Part shown: positions 6,632 to 13,576 of the stretch, in pieces | Layout of the letters: each line of letters opens with the position of its first letter | Position numbering within the stretch: the first letter of the stretch is position 1 | Assembly: GCA_035554115.1 (NCBI GenBank) | Contig: DATMIW010000031.1 | Location: 1-14,263 of the forward strand | Length of the DNA stretch: 14,263 nt | From: CAXTSE01 sp035554115 | GTDB lineage: Bacteria > Actinomycetota > Actinomycetes > Actinomycetales > Microbacteriaceae | Direction of reading: 5' to 3' | Notes under the pieces: generated by a model | Seen by the model: only the letters and a program-made list of their open reading frames with translations | Database searches by the model: none | What the model was told of the DNA's origin: nothing | Made by a program: the position numbers and the translations under genes

Positions 6632-8445
6632 GATTCGTCCGCAAGTTCTTCCGAGTCCTTTTCGCAACGATCGGCGTCTGCGCCGTTCTGGTCGCCATCG
6701 GCGCGGTTCTCGCGCCCTTCCTGCTACCCCTTGTCGAAGGGACCACCTCCGTCGGACAGGCCACATCGGCACCGACCGGCCCGATTACGGGGGACCCCTA
6801 CCGCGGCGATCCGAACATCGAACCCAAGCTCGTCTCAGCAGAAGGTGCCCGTGTCGCCGAGGTACGGTCGGCAGCCGCCTCTGCCATCGGGGCAGGCGTG
6901 ACAGGAAGCTCGGTATTTCGCGTACTCACCAAACCGCGTCCGACGCTGGTGCTACCGGAACGTGCGGAACCGTACACCCTGGCAGAGCTGGCAGCCATGG
7001 CCCCCGAGAGTATTCAGATCACACCGGACGGCGCCTACCTGGTCGTCGAGCCTCTCGTGGTCGTTCAGGGCGCAACACTCAAGGTGACCGCCGGGCAACG
7101 CGTGCAATTAGCAAGCGACGCATCCGGATTCAGCTCGATCGTGACCGTCGGTGGCACCTTGGATATTCAGGGAACGAAGGATCAGCGCGTCCAGATCACC
7201 AGCTGGAATACGCAGTCAGGCGCGCCCGACACCACGACCAACGACGGCAGGGCATATGTACGAGTTGACGAAGGTGTTGCCACGCTCAGCAATGCCCAAT
7301 TCTCTGATCTCGGTTTCTGGAGCGGCCCGACCGGCGGCTTGGCGCTGGTCGGCGAACAACACGCCAATGTCGAACCCGCGCCGGCGGTCAAGAGTCAAGA
7401 AGGAACAGTCGCCGTGCCCCTCCAGGCGAGCCCGGTACCGCATCTCGTCCGTGCCGACCTCAGTTCGCTGACTATCGCGGGCAATGCTTACGGCATCTAC
7501 GTGACGCGCGCGGAATCGCTGTCCCTCCGCGATTCGGCTGTCACCGGCAGCCTGGTCGACGGAATCGTGCTCGATGAGGGCGTGAAGGCCGCAACAGTGA
7601 CCAGCACGACGTCATCTGAGAATGCCGTGGACGGGCTTGTCGCATCCCAGACCGCCGGCGGCCTCACCCTTCACGACCTCGACGCGAGCCAGAACGGCCG
7701 CAACGGGGTGACCCTGGAGGGCACGCCACTCGCCGAGGGCCCGAATGCGAGCGGCGACACCGTGACCTCCTTCGGAGGCTATTCCGTCCGCGGCGGGACG
7801 TTCACCGGCAACAGCCGGTACGGCATTGAAGTGCGCGGTGTGATCGGCGCCAAGGTCTCCGGCGCCACCATCAGCGGCGGTGACATGGGGCTTGTGCTCA
7901 GCCATGCGCCTCGCCGGGTGACGATCACCGACAACGTCATCCAGGACGCCCATCGACACGGCATTGCCGTGCGAGACCGGGCGAGCAATGTGCGAGTCAG
8001 CGGCAATCACATAACCGGGGGCGATGTCGGCATCTACCTGCGTAGCTCCGAGGTTTCTGTGGAGCAGAACACGATCAAGGACTCGTCTCAATACGGAATA
8101 ACCGCTGTCGGCTCCATGCACGGCAGCAAGCTATTGGGCAACCAAATCTCCGGAACGGGAGCCGGAGCAACCGCCATTAATGCGGAGCACGCTTCTCGCG
8201 TCAGCGTCGAGAAGAATCTGGTGGATGGGTGGGTCACCAGCCGCTCACTCCAACAGATTCTTGCGACAATCTTCCAACCCCTGACCATCCTGTGGTCGGG
8301 CATTCTCGCCGTCGTCGCGCTCGCCATCTTCTGGCGTCTCGGGCGTGGGCCGCGACGTATCCGCGCAGAGGCAGAACATGCGCCCCTGCAATCCATGAGC
8401 CGCGGGGTTTTCGACCGCGATACCGCTAAGGAGCTCACCTTATGA
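6628..8445 (+). CDS. Membrane-anchored right-handed parallel beta-helix protein, AlgG-like fold
   Basis: 605 residues. An N-terminal membrane helix (about 8-35) follows a basic MRFVRKFFR start, and a second helix lies at about 552-571 followed by a basic tail (RLGRGPRRIR). The positive-inside rule puts both ends in the cytoplasm and everything between outside. The region from about 135 to 540 is a beta-helix: GTLDIQGTKDQRVQITSW, then repeated NGV/GI turns such as YGIYVTRAES, YGIEVRGV, HRHGIAVRDRASNVRVSGN and YGITAVGS, as in PbH1/NosD-type repeats and mannuronan C5-epimerases. The DPHD catalytic motif of AlgG and AlgE enzymes is not visible, so epimerase activity is uncertain; it could instead bind, guide or cleave the polymer. 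Its ATG overlaps the synthase stop (ATGA), which argues for coupled translation and a direct role with the emerging chain. Confidence 0.85.
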   Translation: MRFVRKFFRVLFATIGVCAVLVAIGAVLAPFLLPLVEGTTSVGQATSAPTGPITGDPYRGDPNIEPKLVSAEGARVAEVRSAAASAIGAGVTGSSVFRVLTKPRPTLVLPERAEPYTLAELAAMAPESIQITPDGAYLVVEPLVVVQGATLKVTAGQRVQLASDASGFSSIVTVGGTLDIQGTKDQRVQITSWNTQSGAPDTTTNDGRAYVRVDEGVATLSNAQFSDLGFWSGPTGGLALVGEQHANVEPAPAVKSQEGTVAVPLQASPVPHLVRADLSSLTIAGNAYGIYVTRAESLSLRDSAVTGSLVDGIVLDEGVKAATVTSTTSSENAVDGLVASQTAGGLTLHDLDASQNGRNGVTLEGTPLAEGPNASGDTVTSFGGYSVRGGTFTGNSRYGIEVRGVIGAKVSGATISGGDMGLVLSHAPRRVTITDNVIQDAHRHGIAVRDRASNVRVSGNHITGGDVGIYLRSSEVSVEQNTIKDSSQYGITAVGSMHGSKLLGNQISGTGAGATAINAEHASRVSVEKNLVDGWVTSRSLQQILATIFQPLTILWSGILAVVALAIFWRLGRGPRRIRAEAEHAPLQSMSRGVFDRDTAKELTL

Positions 8446-9446
8446 CATTCCATCCCTCGCTCGGGCTCGCCGGTGCCGCACTGGTCCTGTCCGGATGCGC
8501 TATTTCGGGGTCAGCTGCGGCGACCTCACCCACTTCGACGGCATCGGCCACCGAGGTGCCATCCTGCCCCCCGGCATCTGTTCGGGTGGACACAACAGCC
8601 GAACTGAAGTCGGCCCTCAGCAACGCCTCACCCGGCGACGTCATCGCACTCGATGACGGCACATATGCCGGCCCGTTCAAGATATCTGCCGACGGCACGA
8701 CGGATCGTCCTATTTATCTCTGTGGAGGGCCGGGCGCCGTGCTCAACGGTGGCGGCATCGATACCTCGTATGTGCTCCATCTCAACTATGCGAGCGACTG
8801 GCGTGTGCTCGGGTTCACTGTGCGAAACGGGGGTAAGGGCGTTATGGCTGACGGCGCAAAGCGGGTGGTGATCGGCGGCCTGACCGTCACACGAATCGGG
8901 GACGAAGGCATCCACCTCCGGCGTTACAGCGCCGACAGCCTCGTCATCGGCAACGACATTTCCTCTACCGGCCTCCGGCAGGCGAAATTCGGAGAAGGCA
9001 TCTACATCGGATCGGCCCAGAGCAATTGGTGCACAGTCACCTCGTGCAAACCCGACCGAAGCGACCGCAACCGGATCATCGGCAACCAGATCTCCGCAAC
9101 AACAGCAGAGTCCGTTGACGTCAAAGAGGGAACCTCCGATGGCGAGATCTCCGAGAACCATTTCGACGGCTCCGGGCTGATCGAGGCCGACTCGTGGGTC
9201 GATGTAAAGGGCAACGACTGGAAGATCGTCGGCAATGTGGGCACTCAGTCTCCGCAGGACGGATTCCAGACCCACGAAATCCTGGACGGATGGGGAGGCG
9301 GCAACCGCTTCGTCGCCAACCACGCCCAGGTCGACGGCCCCGGTGCCGGGTTCGTTTTCGAACCGCGGCTCGACAACATTCTCAGCTGTGACAACACCGC
9401 CTCGGGAGCTGCCGAAGGCTTGGCCAATGTGGATTGCATCCAGTAA
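8442..9446 (+). CDS. Secreted beta-helix lipoprotein, possible PL6-like polysaccharide lyase
   Basis: 334 residues. LSGC at 16-19 is a lipobox, so the mature protein should be anchored at C19 on the outer face of the membrane. After a Ser/Thr/Ala linker, residues about 48-100 (TTAELKSALSNASPGDVI, DDGTYAG, DGTTDRPI, GAVLNGGG) match the usual opening of polysaccharide lyase family 6 and chondroitinase-B beta-helices. Later coils include VDVKEGT (K228) and WVDVKGN (K256). By eye these align with the catalytic Lys250/Arg271 region of chondroitinase B, but with Lys in place of Arg. Several cysteines (CGG, WCTVTSC, LSCDN, VDC) suggest disulfides, as expected outside the cell. It overlaps the previous gene by ATGA. 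It may trim or release the polymer; a non-catalytic binding role is possible. Confidence 0.82.
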   Translation: MTFHPSLGLAGAALVLSGCAISGSAAATSPTSTASATEVPSCPPASVRVDTTAELKSALSNASPGDVIALDDGTYAGPFKISADGTTDRPIYLCGGPGAVLNGGGIDTSYVLHLNYASDWRVLGFTVRNGGKGVMADGAKRVVIGGLTVTRIGDEGIHLRRYSADSLVIGNDISSTGLRQAKFGEGIYIGSAQSNWCTVTSCKPDRSDRNRIIGNQISATTAESVDVKEGTSDGEISENHFDGSGLIEADSWVDVKGNDWKIVGNVGTQSPQDGFQTHEILDGWGGGNRFVANHAQVDGPGAGFVFEPRLDNILSCDNTASGAAEGLANVDCIQ

Positions 9447-9458
9447 AGGAGAAGCAGA

Positions 9459-10868
9459 ATGACCAGCACCAACGCGACTGACACGACTGCGGCAAACATC
9501 AGCGCCCGCCCGCGGATCACCGTTATCGGCACGGGATATCTGGGGGCCACACACGCCGTATGCATGGCTGACCTCGGATTCGAGGTACTCGGAGTTGACG
9601 TCGACCAGGGCAAGATCGACCGGCTCGCCGCGGGCGAAGTGCCCTTCTTTGAACCGGGTTTGCCAGAGAAGCTGCGTGAGGTGCAGGACTCCGGACGCCT
9701 GCGGTTCACAACCAGCTTCGACGAGGCGGCGCGCTTCGGCGACGTGCATTTCGTCTGCGTCGGCACGCCGCAGGCTCCCGACACGGATGCCGCGGATCTG
9801 CAGTTCGTGGAATCCGCGGTGGCGGAGCTCGCATCCCGAATCGACCATCGGGCGCTCCTCGTGGGGAAGTCGACAGTGCCGGTCGGCACGGCGGCCCGGC
9901 TCGAGGAGATGGCGCACGATCGTTCACCCGCGGGCGATGACCTTGAACTCGCCTGGAATCCGGAGTTCCTTCGCGAGGGGTTCGCGGTGGAAGACACCCT
10001 GCATCCGGATCGGCTGGTCTTCGGGGTGTCCTCACAATGGGCGGAGGACATGCTCCGCTCGGTGTTCCGCCCGATTCTCGAGACCGGCACGCCCGTCGTC
10101 GTCGCCGACCTGGCAACAGCGGAGTTGGTGAAGGTTGCCGCGAACTCCTTCCTCGCGACGAAGATCTCCTTCATCAACGCGATGTCCGAGGTCTGCGAGG
10201 CGACGGGTGCCGACGTGACCTTGCTTGCCACGGCGCTCAGCCACGACGACCGGATCGGGGGCCGTTTTCTCAAGCCGGGACTCGGATTCGGCGGCGGTTG
10301 CCTGCCGAAAGACATCAGGGCCTTCCGTCACCGGGCCGGTGAACTCGGGGTGGGCCACGCGGTGGAGTTCCTCAGTGAGGTGGACGCGATCAACCTGCGT
10401 CGCAGGGAGCGCACGGTCGACCTAGTCCGAGAGGCTGGAGGTGGCGAGCTGAACGGGATCACTGTGGCTGCGCTGGGTGCCGCGTTCAAGCCGAACTCCG
10501 ACGATGTACGCGATGCCCCGGCACTTGATGTCGCGCGGATGCTGTACGTGGAAGGAGCGGAGGTGCGCGTCTACGACCCGGAAGCTAATGCGAACGCGCA
10601 CCGCGTCTATCCGGACCTGGACTATGTCGAGACGCTCGAAGAGGCCGTTCATGGGGCGGACGTCGTGGTGCTCCTCACCGAATGGGATGAGTTCCGCAAT
10701 GCGGATCCGCGCGAACTCGGCGGCCTCGTGGCGACTCCTCAGATCGTCGACGCGCGACACGCGCTCGACGAAGACGCCTATGACGACGCCGGATGGTCGT
10801 ACAGGTCACTCGGGCGACCATCCGTGTCGGACGCGGCGCAGGAACGAACTGCCGCCACGACTCAATAG
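9459..10868 (+). CDS. ugd: UDP-glucose 6-dehydrogenase
   Basis: 469 residues, slightly longer than typical because of an N-terminal leader and a C-terminal tail. The NAD-binding loop GTGYLG is at 24-29 with D47 at the end of the second strand. NPEFLREG is present, the catalytic cysteine is C281 in GFGGGCLPKD, and AAFKPNSDDVRDAP follows. It oxidises UDP-glucose to UDP-glucuronate with two NAD. The GGGCLPKDIRAF form is typical of actinobacterial Ugd; a GDP-mannose dehydrogenase is the related alternative, which I find less likely. AAAGGAG 7 nt before the ATG fixes the start, 12 bp after the lipoprotein stop. As last gene of the operon it would supply the uronic-acid precursor for the synthase. 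Confidence 0.94.
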   Translation: MTSTNATDTTAANISARPRITVIGTGYLGATHAVCMADLGFEVLGVDVDQGKIDRLAAGEVPFFEPGLPEKLREVQDSGRLRFTTSFDEAARFGDVHFVCVGTPQAPDTDAADLQFVESAVAELASRIDHRALLVGKSTVPVGTAARLEEMAHDRSPAGDDLELAWNPEFLREGFAVEDTLHPDRLVFGVSSQWAEDMLRSVFRPILETGTPVVVADLATAELVKVAANSFLATKISFINAMSEVCEATGADVTLLATALSHDDRIGGRFLKPGLGFGGGCLPKDIRAFRHRAGELGVGHAVEFLSEVDAINLRRRERTVDLVREAGGGELNGITVAALGAAFKPNSDDVRDAPALDVARMLYVEGAEVRVYDPEANANAHRVYPDLDYVETLEEAVHGADVVVLLTEWDEFRNADPRELGGLVATPQIVDARHALDEDAYDDAGWSYRSLGRPSVSDAAQERTAATTQ

Positions 10869-10900
10869 AGCCTGCTCGAGGCACCGTGCGGGCGCAGGCT
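10869..10900 (+). terminator. Possible terminator hairpin after ugd
   Basis: AGCCTGC (10869-10875) pairs exactly with GCAGGCT (10894-10900), starting directly after the ugd stop. The loop contains a further GCAC-C-GTGC dyad. There is no T tract, so it may be a non-canonical terminator or an mRNA-stabilising end. It would separate the polysaccharide operon from the GMC gene. Confidence 0.4.
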
Positions 10901-10906
10901 AGAGCC

Positions 10907-10918
10907 CTGCCGCGGCAG
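10907..10918. repeat. 12-bp perfect palindrome ahead of the GMC gene
   Basis: CTGCCGCGGCAG is its own reverse complement and lies 62 bp before the GMC start. It may be a second arm of transcription termination or a small operator. No convincing -35/-10 pair was seen in 10869-10979. Confidence 0.25.
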
Positions 10919-10979
10919 TCAACCGCTCCTGTGCCGTGCGGTGCGAAGCTCGGACGACAGTCAGAGAGGACGTGCCGAA

Positions 10980-12497
10980 ATGGCTCAGAAATTCGATGCA
11001 ATTGTCGTGGGAGCTGGCTCGGCCGGTTCTGTTATCGTGCGCCGTCTGGTGGATGCGGGACAGCGAGTGCTGCTGCTGGAAGCCGGCGGACAGGACACCA
11101 ACCCGGCCATCCACGACCTCATGCGAATGGCGGAGCTGTGGCACGGCCCCGAAGACTGGGACTACTACACGGTACCGCAGGTCCACGCCGATAACCGTGA
11201 GCTGCACCTGCCGCGGGGCAAGGTCCTCGGAGGTTCGCACGCCCTCAACGCGACGATCTGGGTGCGGTGCTCCCCTCACGACTACGACCACTGGGCGGGT
11301 CTGGGCAATCCCGGTTGGGCATGGAACGACGTGCTCCCAATCTTTAAGTCGATCGAGAATTGGACGGGCGCCCCATCCGAGTTGCGAGGCACCGGCGGCC
11401 CTCTCGACGTCACGCCGAATGAGCCGCTTCACCCCATCCAGCAGTCGATCATCGATGCCGCTGTTGAAACGGGCATTGAGCACAACCCCGACTACAACGG
11501 CGATCACCTCGACGGCATCAGCCAGGAACAGATAACTGTGCGAGGCGGCAAGCGGCTGACCACCTGGTTGGCCTACGCCGCACCGCTACTCGGCTCCCCC
11601 CTGCTGACGGTGGTGACCGGCGCCTGGGTGCATCGTGTGCTGTTCGACGGCACGCGTGCCACCGGCGTCGAGTACGAACAGGACGGTCGACTCGAGACGG
11701 CAACCGCGGATTCCGTGGTGCTGTGCGCGGGTGCTATTGATTCGCCGCGCATCCTGCTGCGATCCGGCGTGGGGCCCGCCGACGAGCTGACGGCTCTCGG
11801 CATCCCGGTTGTCATCGACGCCCCCGGTGTCGGTCAGAACCTGCACGACCACATGCTGGTCCCCGTAATCTTCGCGACGGACTCCCGCGAGGTCGAGCCG
11901 CCGGCCGCCGGCCGCTCGGTCACCCAGACCCACCTGTTCTGGAAGAGTCGGCCCGAACTCGAGGTTCCCGACACGCAACCCATCAACTTCAGCGTCCCCA
12001 TGTATCAGCCGGGGATGGAGGGGCCCGACTCGGGCTTCTCCCTGATGGCGGGCATCGTCTCCCCGCGCAGTCGCGGAACCCTGCGCCTGTCGAGCTCCGA
12101 CCCACATACCCCCCTGCTCATCGATCTCAACGTCTTTTCCGACGAGGCCGACCTGCTGAGCATGGAAGCCTCGGTGCGGCAGTGTCGCGACATTGGGCGC
12201 GCCCCCGCACTCGCCGAGGCATGGGGAGCGCGCGAGATCTACCCCGGCCCCAACGTTGACGACGACGCAACGCTGCGCGCCTACGTGCGGCGCACGACCC
12301 AGACCTACCACCACCAGGTCGGCACCTGCAAAATGGGCGTCGACGATCTCGCCGTCGTCGACCCGAGGCTTGCCGTGCACGGAGCCACCGGGCTCACCGT
12401 GGCCGACGCGTCGATCATGCCGAAGATCACAACGGGCAACACGAATGCCCCGTCAGTTCTCATCGGCGAACAGGGCGCCCGCTTCCTGCTGAGTTAG
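10980..12497 (+). CDS. GMC-family FAD oxidoreductase (choline dehydrogenase-like)
   Basis: 505 residues. The FAD-binding loop VGAGSAGS lies close to the N-terminus, followed by LLLEAGG. GMC signature 1 is PRGKVLGGSHALN and signature 2 is GAIDSPRILLRSGVG. The catalytic His is H444 in TYHHQVGTCKMG, and the partner Asn is N489 in TGNTNAP, the H/N pair seen in choline oxidases. It should oxidise an alcohol, possibly an amino- or aryl-alcohol, to the aldehyde. ATG 10980 is chosen over a GTG at 10941 because AGAGGA lies 9 nt upstream and the FAD fold begins directly after it. It is separated from ugd by a hairpin, so it probably has its own promoter, and it converges on an AraC-type regulator that may control it. 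The substrate is unknown. Confidence 0.93.
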   Translation: MAQKFDAIVVGAGSAGSVIVRRLVDAGQRVLLLEAGGQDTNPAIHDLMRMAELWHGPEDWDYYTVPQVHADNRELHLPRGKVLGGSHALNATIWVRCSPHDYDHWAGLGNPGWAWNDVLPIFKSIENWTGAPSELRGTGGPLDVTPNEPLHPIQQSIIDAAVETGIEHNPDYNGDHLDGISQEQITVRGGKRLTTWLAYAAPLLGSPLLTVVTGAWVHRVLFDGTRATGVEYEQDGRLETATADSVVLCAGAIDSPRILLRSGVGPADELTALGIPVVIDAPGVGQNLHDHMLVPVIFATDSREVEPPAAGRSVTQTHLFWKSRPELEVPDTQPINFSVPMYQPGMEGPDSGFSLMAGIVSPRSRGTLRLSSSDPHTPLLIDLNVFSDEADLLSMEASVRQCRDIGRAPALAEAWGAREIYPGPNVDDDATLRAYVRRTTQTYHHQVGTCKMGVDDLAVVDPRLAVHGATGLTVADASIMPKITTGNTNAPSVLIGEQGARFLLS

Positions 12498-12543
12498 GCG
12501 CTCCGCTGCTTGGGCGCTCCGGCTAGTTAGACGCTCCGGCTGG
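12498..12543. repeat. Three short tandem repeats between convergent genes
   Basis: GCTCCG starts at 12500, 12516 and 12533. Copies two and three share CGCTCCGGCTRG, so the period is 16-17 bp. The block spans the 29-bp gap between the GMC and AraC genes and enters the last codons of the AraC gene. It probably arose by slippage; it contains no obvious terminator. Confidence 0.4.
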
Positions 12544-13495
12544 TCTGGCGCAGCTCGCTGGGCGATTGCCCGAAGGTCGCTTTGAACACGCGGCTGAAGT
12601 GCGCGGCATCGACGAATCCCCACCGAGCGGCCACCAGCGCGACGGGCCGGGATCCCTGCATGGGGTCCACCAGGTCACGGCGGCAGTGTTCGAGTCGGCG
12701 CGCACGGATCCACGACGACACCGTCGTGTCTTGCTCGCGGAAGAGCGCGTGCAGATGACGCGTCGAAATGAAGTGCGCAGCGGCGATACTGGCGGGGCCG
12801 AGGTCGGTCGAACCGAGGTGCGCCTCAATATAGGCGTGGATCTGGTGCATAAGCGTGCGGTGTGGATCGCCCGTCGACCCTTCGAGGTCGAGCTCTTCGA
12901 CGACCATCGTCGACACCAGATCGAGAGCGGTGTTCGCGAGCCGTGCGCTGGTCGCCGGGCCGAACTGCCCAAGATTGTTCGCGAACTGGGCAAGAAATGG
13001 CGCCACGACCTGGCCCAGCCCCTGATCCCCCTTGATGCGCACGGCCGTCATCTCGCCGACGACCGCCGCCGGTACCTCCAGAAGATGCCGGGGGAACATC
13101 ACGACGACCACACTGAAGTTGTCGTCGAAGACCAGCGAGTAGGGGCGGTCGGTGTCATAGATCGCGAGGTCTCCCGGCTGCAGGACAGCCTCGCGGTTGT
13201 CTTGAATAAGCAGTCCCGTGCCAGCAATCTGCAGGTTGATCTTGTAATACGGCGGGTCGCCGCGGGCGATCAGCGCGGGCGTGCGCTCGACAGTGTGACG
13301 CGATGCCGTGACCTCAGAGACGTGGATGTTGTCGAGCATGAGGTTGCGCAGTCGTCCCGAGAAGGTGTCCGGACTATCGCTGGTGACCTGCAGCGGCACA
13401 AAGGACTCGGAGACCGCCGTGCGGAACTGGGCGAAATCTTCTGCGACTACGGTTGTCGTCCGGGTCGTCGTAACAGAATTACTGACGGTATCCAC
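12527..13495 (-). CDS. AraC/XylS-family transcriptional regulator
   Basis: 322 residues from a GTG start. An N-terminal cupin-like AraC_binding_2 domain is recognisable in YYKINLQIAGTGLL, then LQPGDLAIYDTDRPYSL. The C-terminal 110 residues (213-322) hold the double HTH: IAAAHFISTRHLHALF, then IRARRLEHCRRDL, and ALVAARWGFVDAAHFSRVFK followed by FGQSPSELR. GTG 13495 is chosen because GGAGGT lies 5 nt upstream; a TTG at 13537 has no such site. It probably responds to a catabolic substrate and controls the convergent GMC oxidoreductase and/or the adjacent liv-type transporter. The 13-bp element shared with the hyuA/lrp gap lies 43 bp upstream of its start, so it could also act there. Confidence 0.92.
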   Translation of the reverse strand: MDTVSNSVTTTRTTTVVAEDFAQFRTAVSESFVPLQVTSDSPDTFSGRLRNLMLDNIHVSEVTASRHTVERTPALIARGDPPYYKINLQIAGTGLLIQDNREAVLQPGDLAIYDTDRPYSLVFDDNFSVVVVMFPRHLLEVPAAVVGEMTAVRIKGDQGLGQVVAPFLAQFANNLGQFGPATSARLANTALDLVSTMVVEELDLEGSTGDPHRTLMHQIHAYIEAHLGSTDLGPASIAAAHFISTRHLHALFREQDTTVSSWIRARRLEHCRRDLVDPMQGSRPVALVAARWGFVDAAHFSRVFKATFGQSPSELRQTSRSV

Positions 13496-13500
13496 GATGT

Positions 13501-13506
13501 ACCTCC
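13501..13506 (-). promoter_or_regulatory. Ribosome binding site that fixes the AraC-type GTG start
   Basis: ACCTCC on the plus strand reads GGAGGT on the minus strand, 5 nt ahead of the GTG at 13495. It is the strongest ribosome binding site near this gene and excludes the longer TTG-started frame. Confidence 0.75.
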
Positions 13507-13520
13507 ATTGGCTTCGTGTC

Positions 13521-13568
13521 CCGGTGATGGTGCGCAAGCACCGAACCGTGTTGTGAGGTTATCACCGG
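13521..13568. repeat. Nested inverted repeats upstream of the AraC-type gene
   Basis: CCGGTGAT (13521-13528) and ATCACCGG (13561-13568) are exact reverse complements. Directly beside the first arm, inside the pair, GGTGC-GCAA-GCACC (13529-13542) forms a 5-bp hairpin. The outer pair begins 8 nt after the livF-type stop on the minus strand. It could be the terminator of that gene or a leader structure of the regulator mRNA. There is no T tract. Confidence 0.4.
13538..13550. repeat. 13-bp element shared with the hyuA/lrp gap (copy 2)
   Basis: GCACCGAACCGTG, identical to 3058-3070. Here it overlaps the 3' arm of the small GGTGC/GCACC hairpin and lies 43-55 bp upstream of the AraC-type GTG start. 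It is a candidate operator, possibly for the AraC-family protein itself. Confidence 0.4.
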
Positions 13569-13576
13569 ATTTGTGG

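Noticed and set aside
6628..8445. Naming the first beta-helix protein AlgG, a mannuronan C5-epimerase
   Set aside because: The fold fits, but the DPHD catalytic motif is absent and no GDP-mannose dehydrogenase is present, so the name would overstate the evidence.
8628..9917. Long open frame (429 codons) on the minus strand
   Set aside because: It lies antisense to the lipoprotein and ugd genes, both of which have clear motifs and ribosome binding sites. Its composition is that of a GC-driven shadow frame and it has no recognisable domain.
9459..10868. GDP-mannose 6-dehydrogenase (AlgD) instead of UDP-glucose dehydrogenase
   Set aside because: The GFGGGCLPKDIRAF form and overall pattern match actinobacterial Ugd. 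AlgD belongs to the same superfamily but the local motifs fit less well.
12498..12543. CRISPR-like array or regulatory repeat
   Set aside because: Only three very short copies with a 16-17 bp period and no spacers; best read as slippage between convergent genes.
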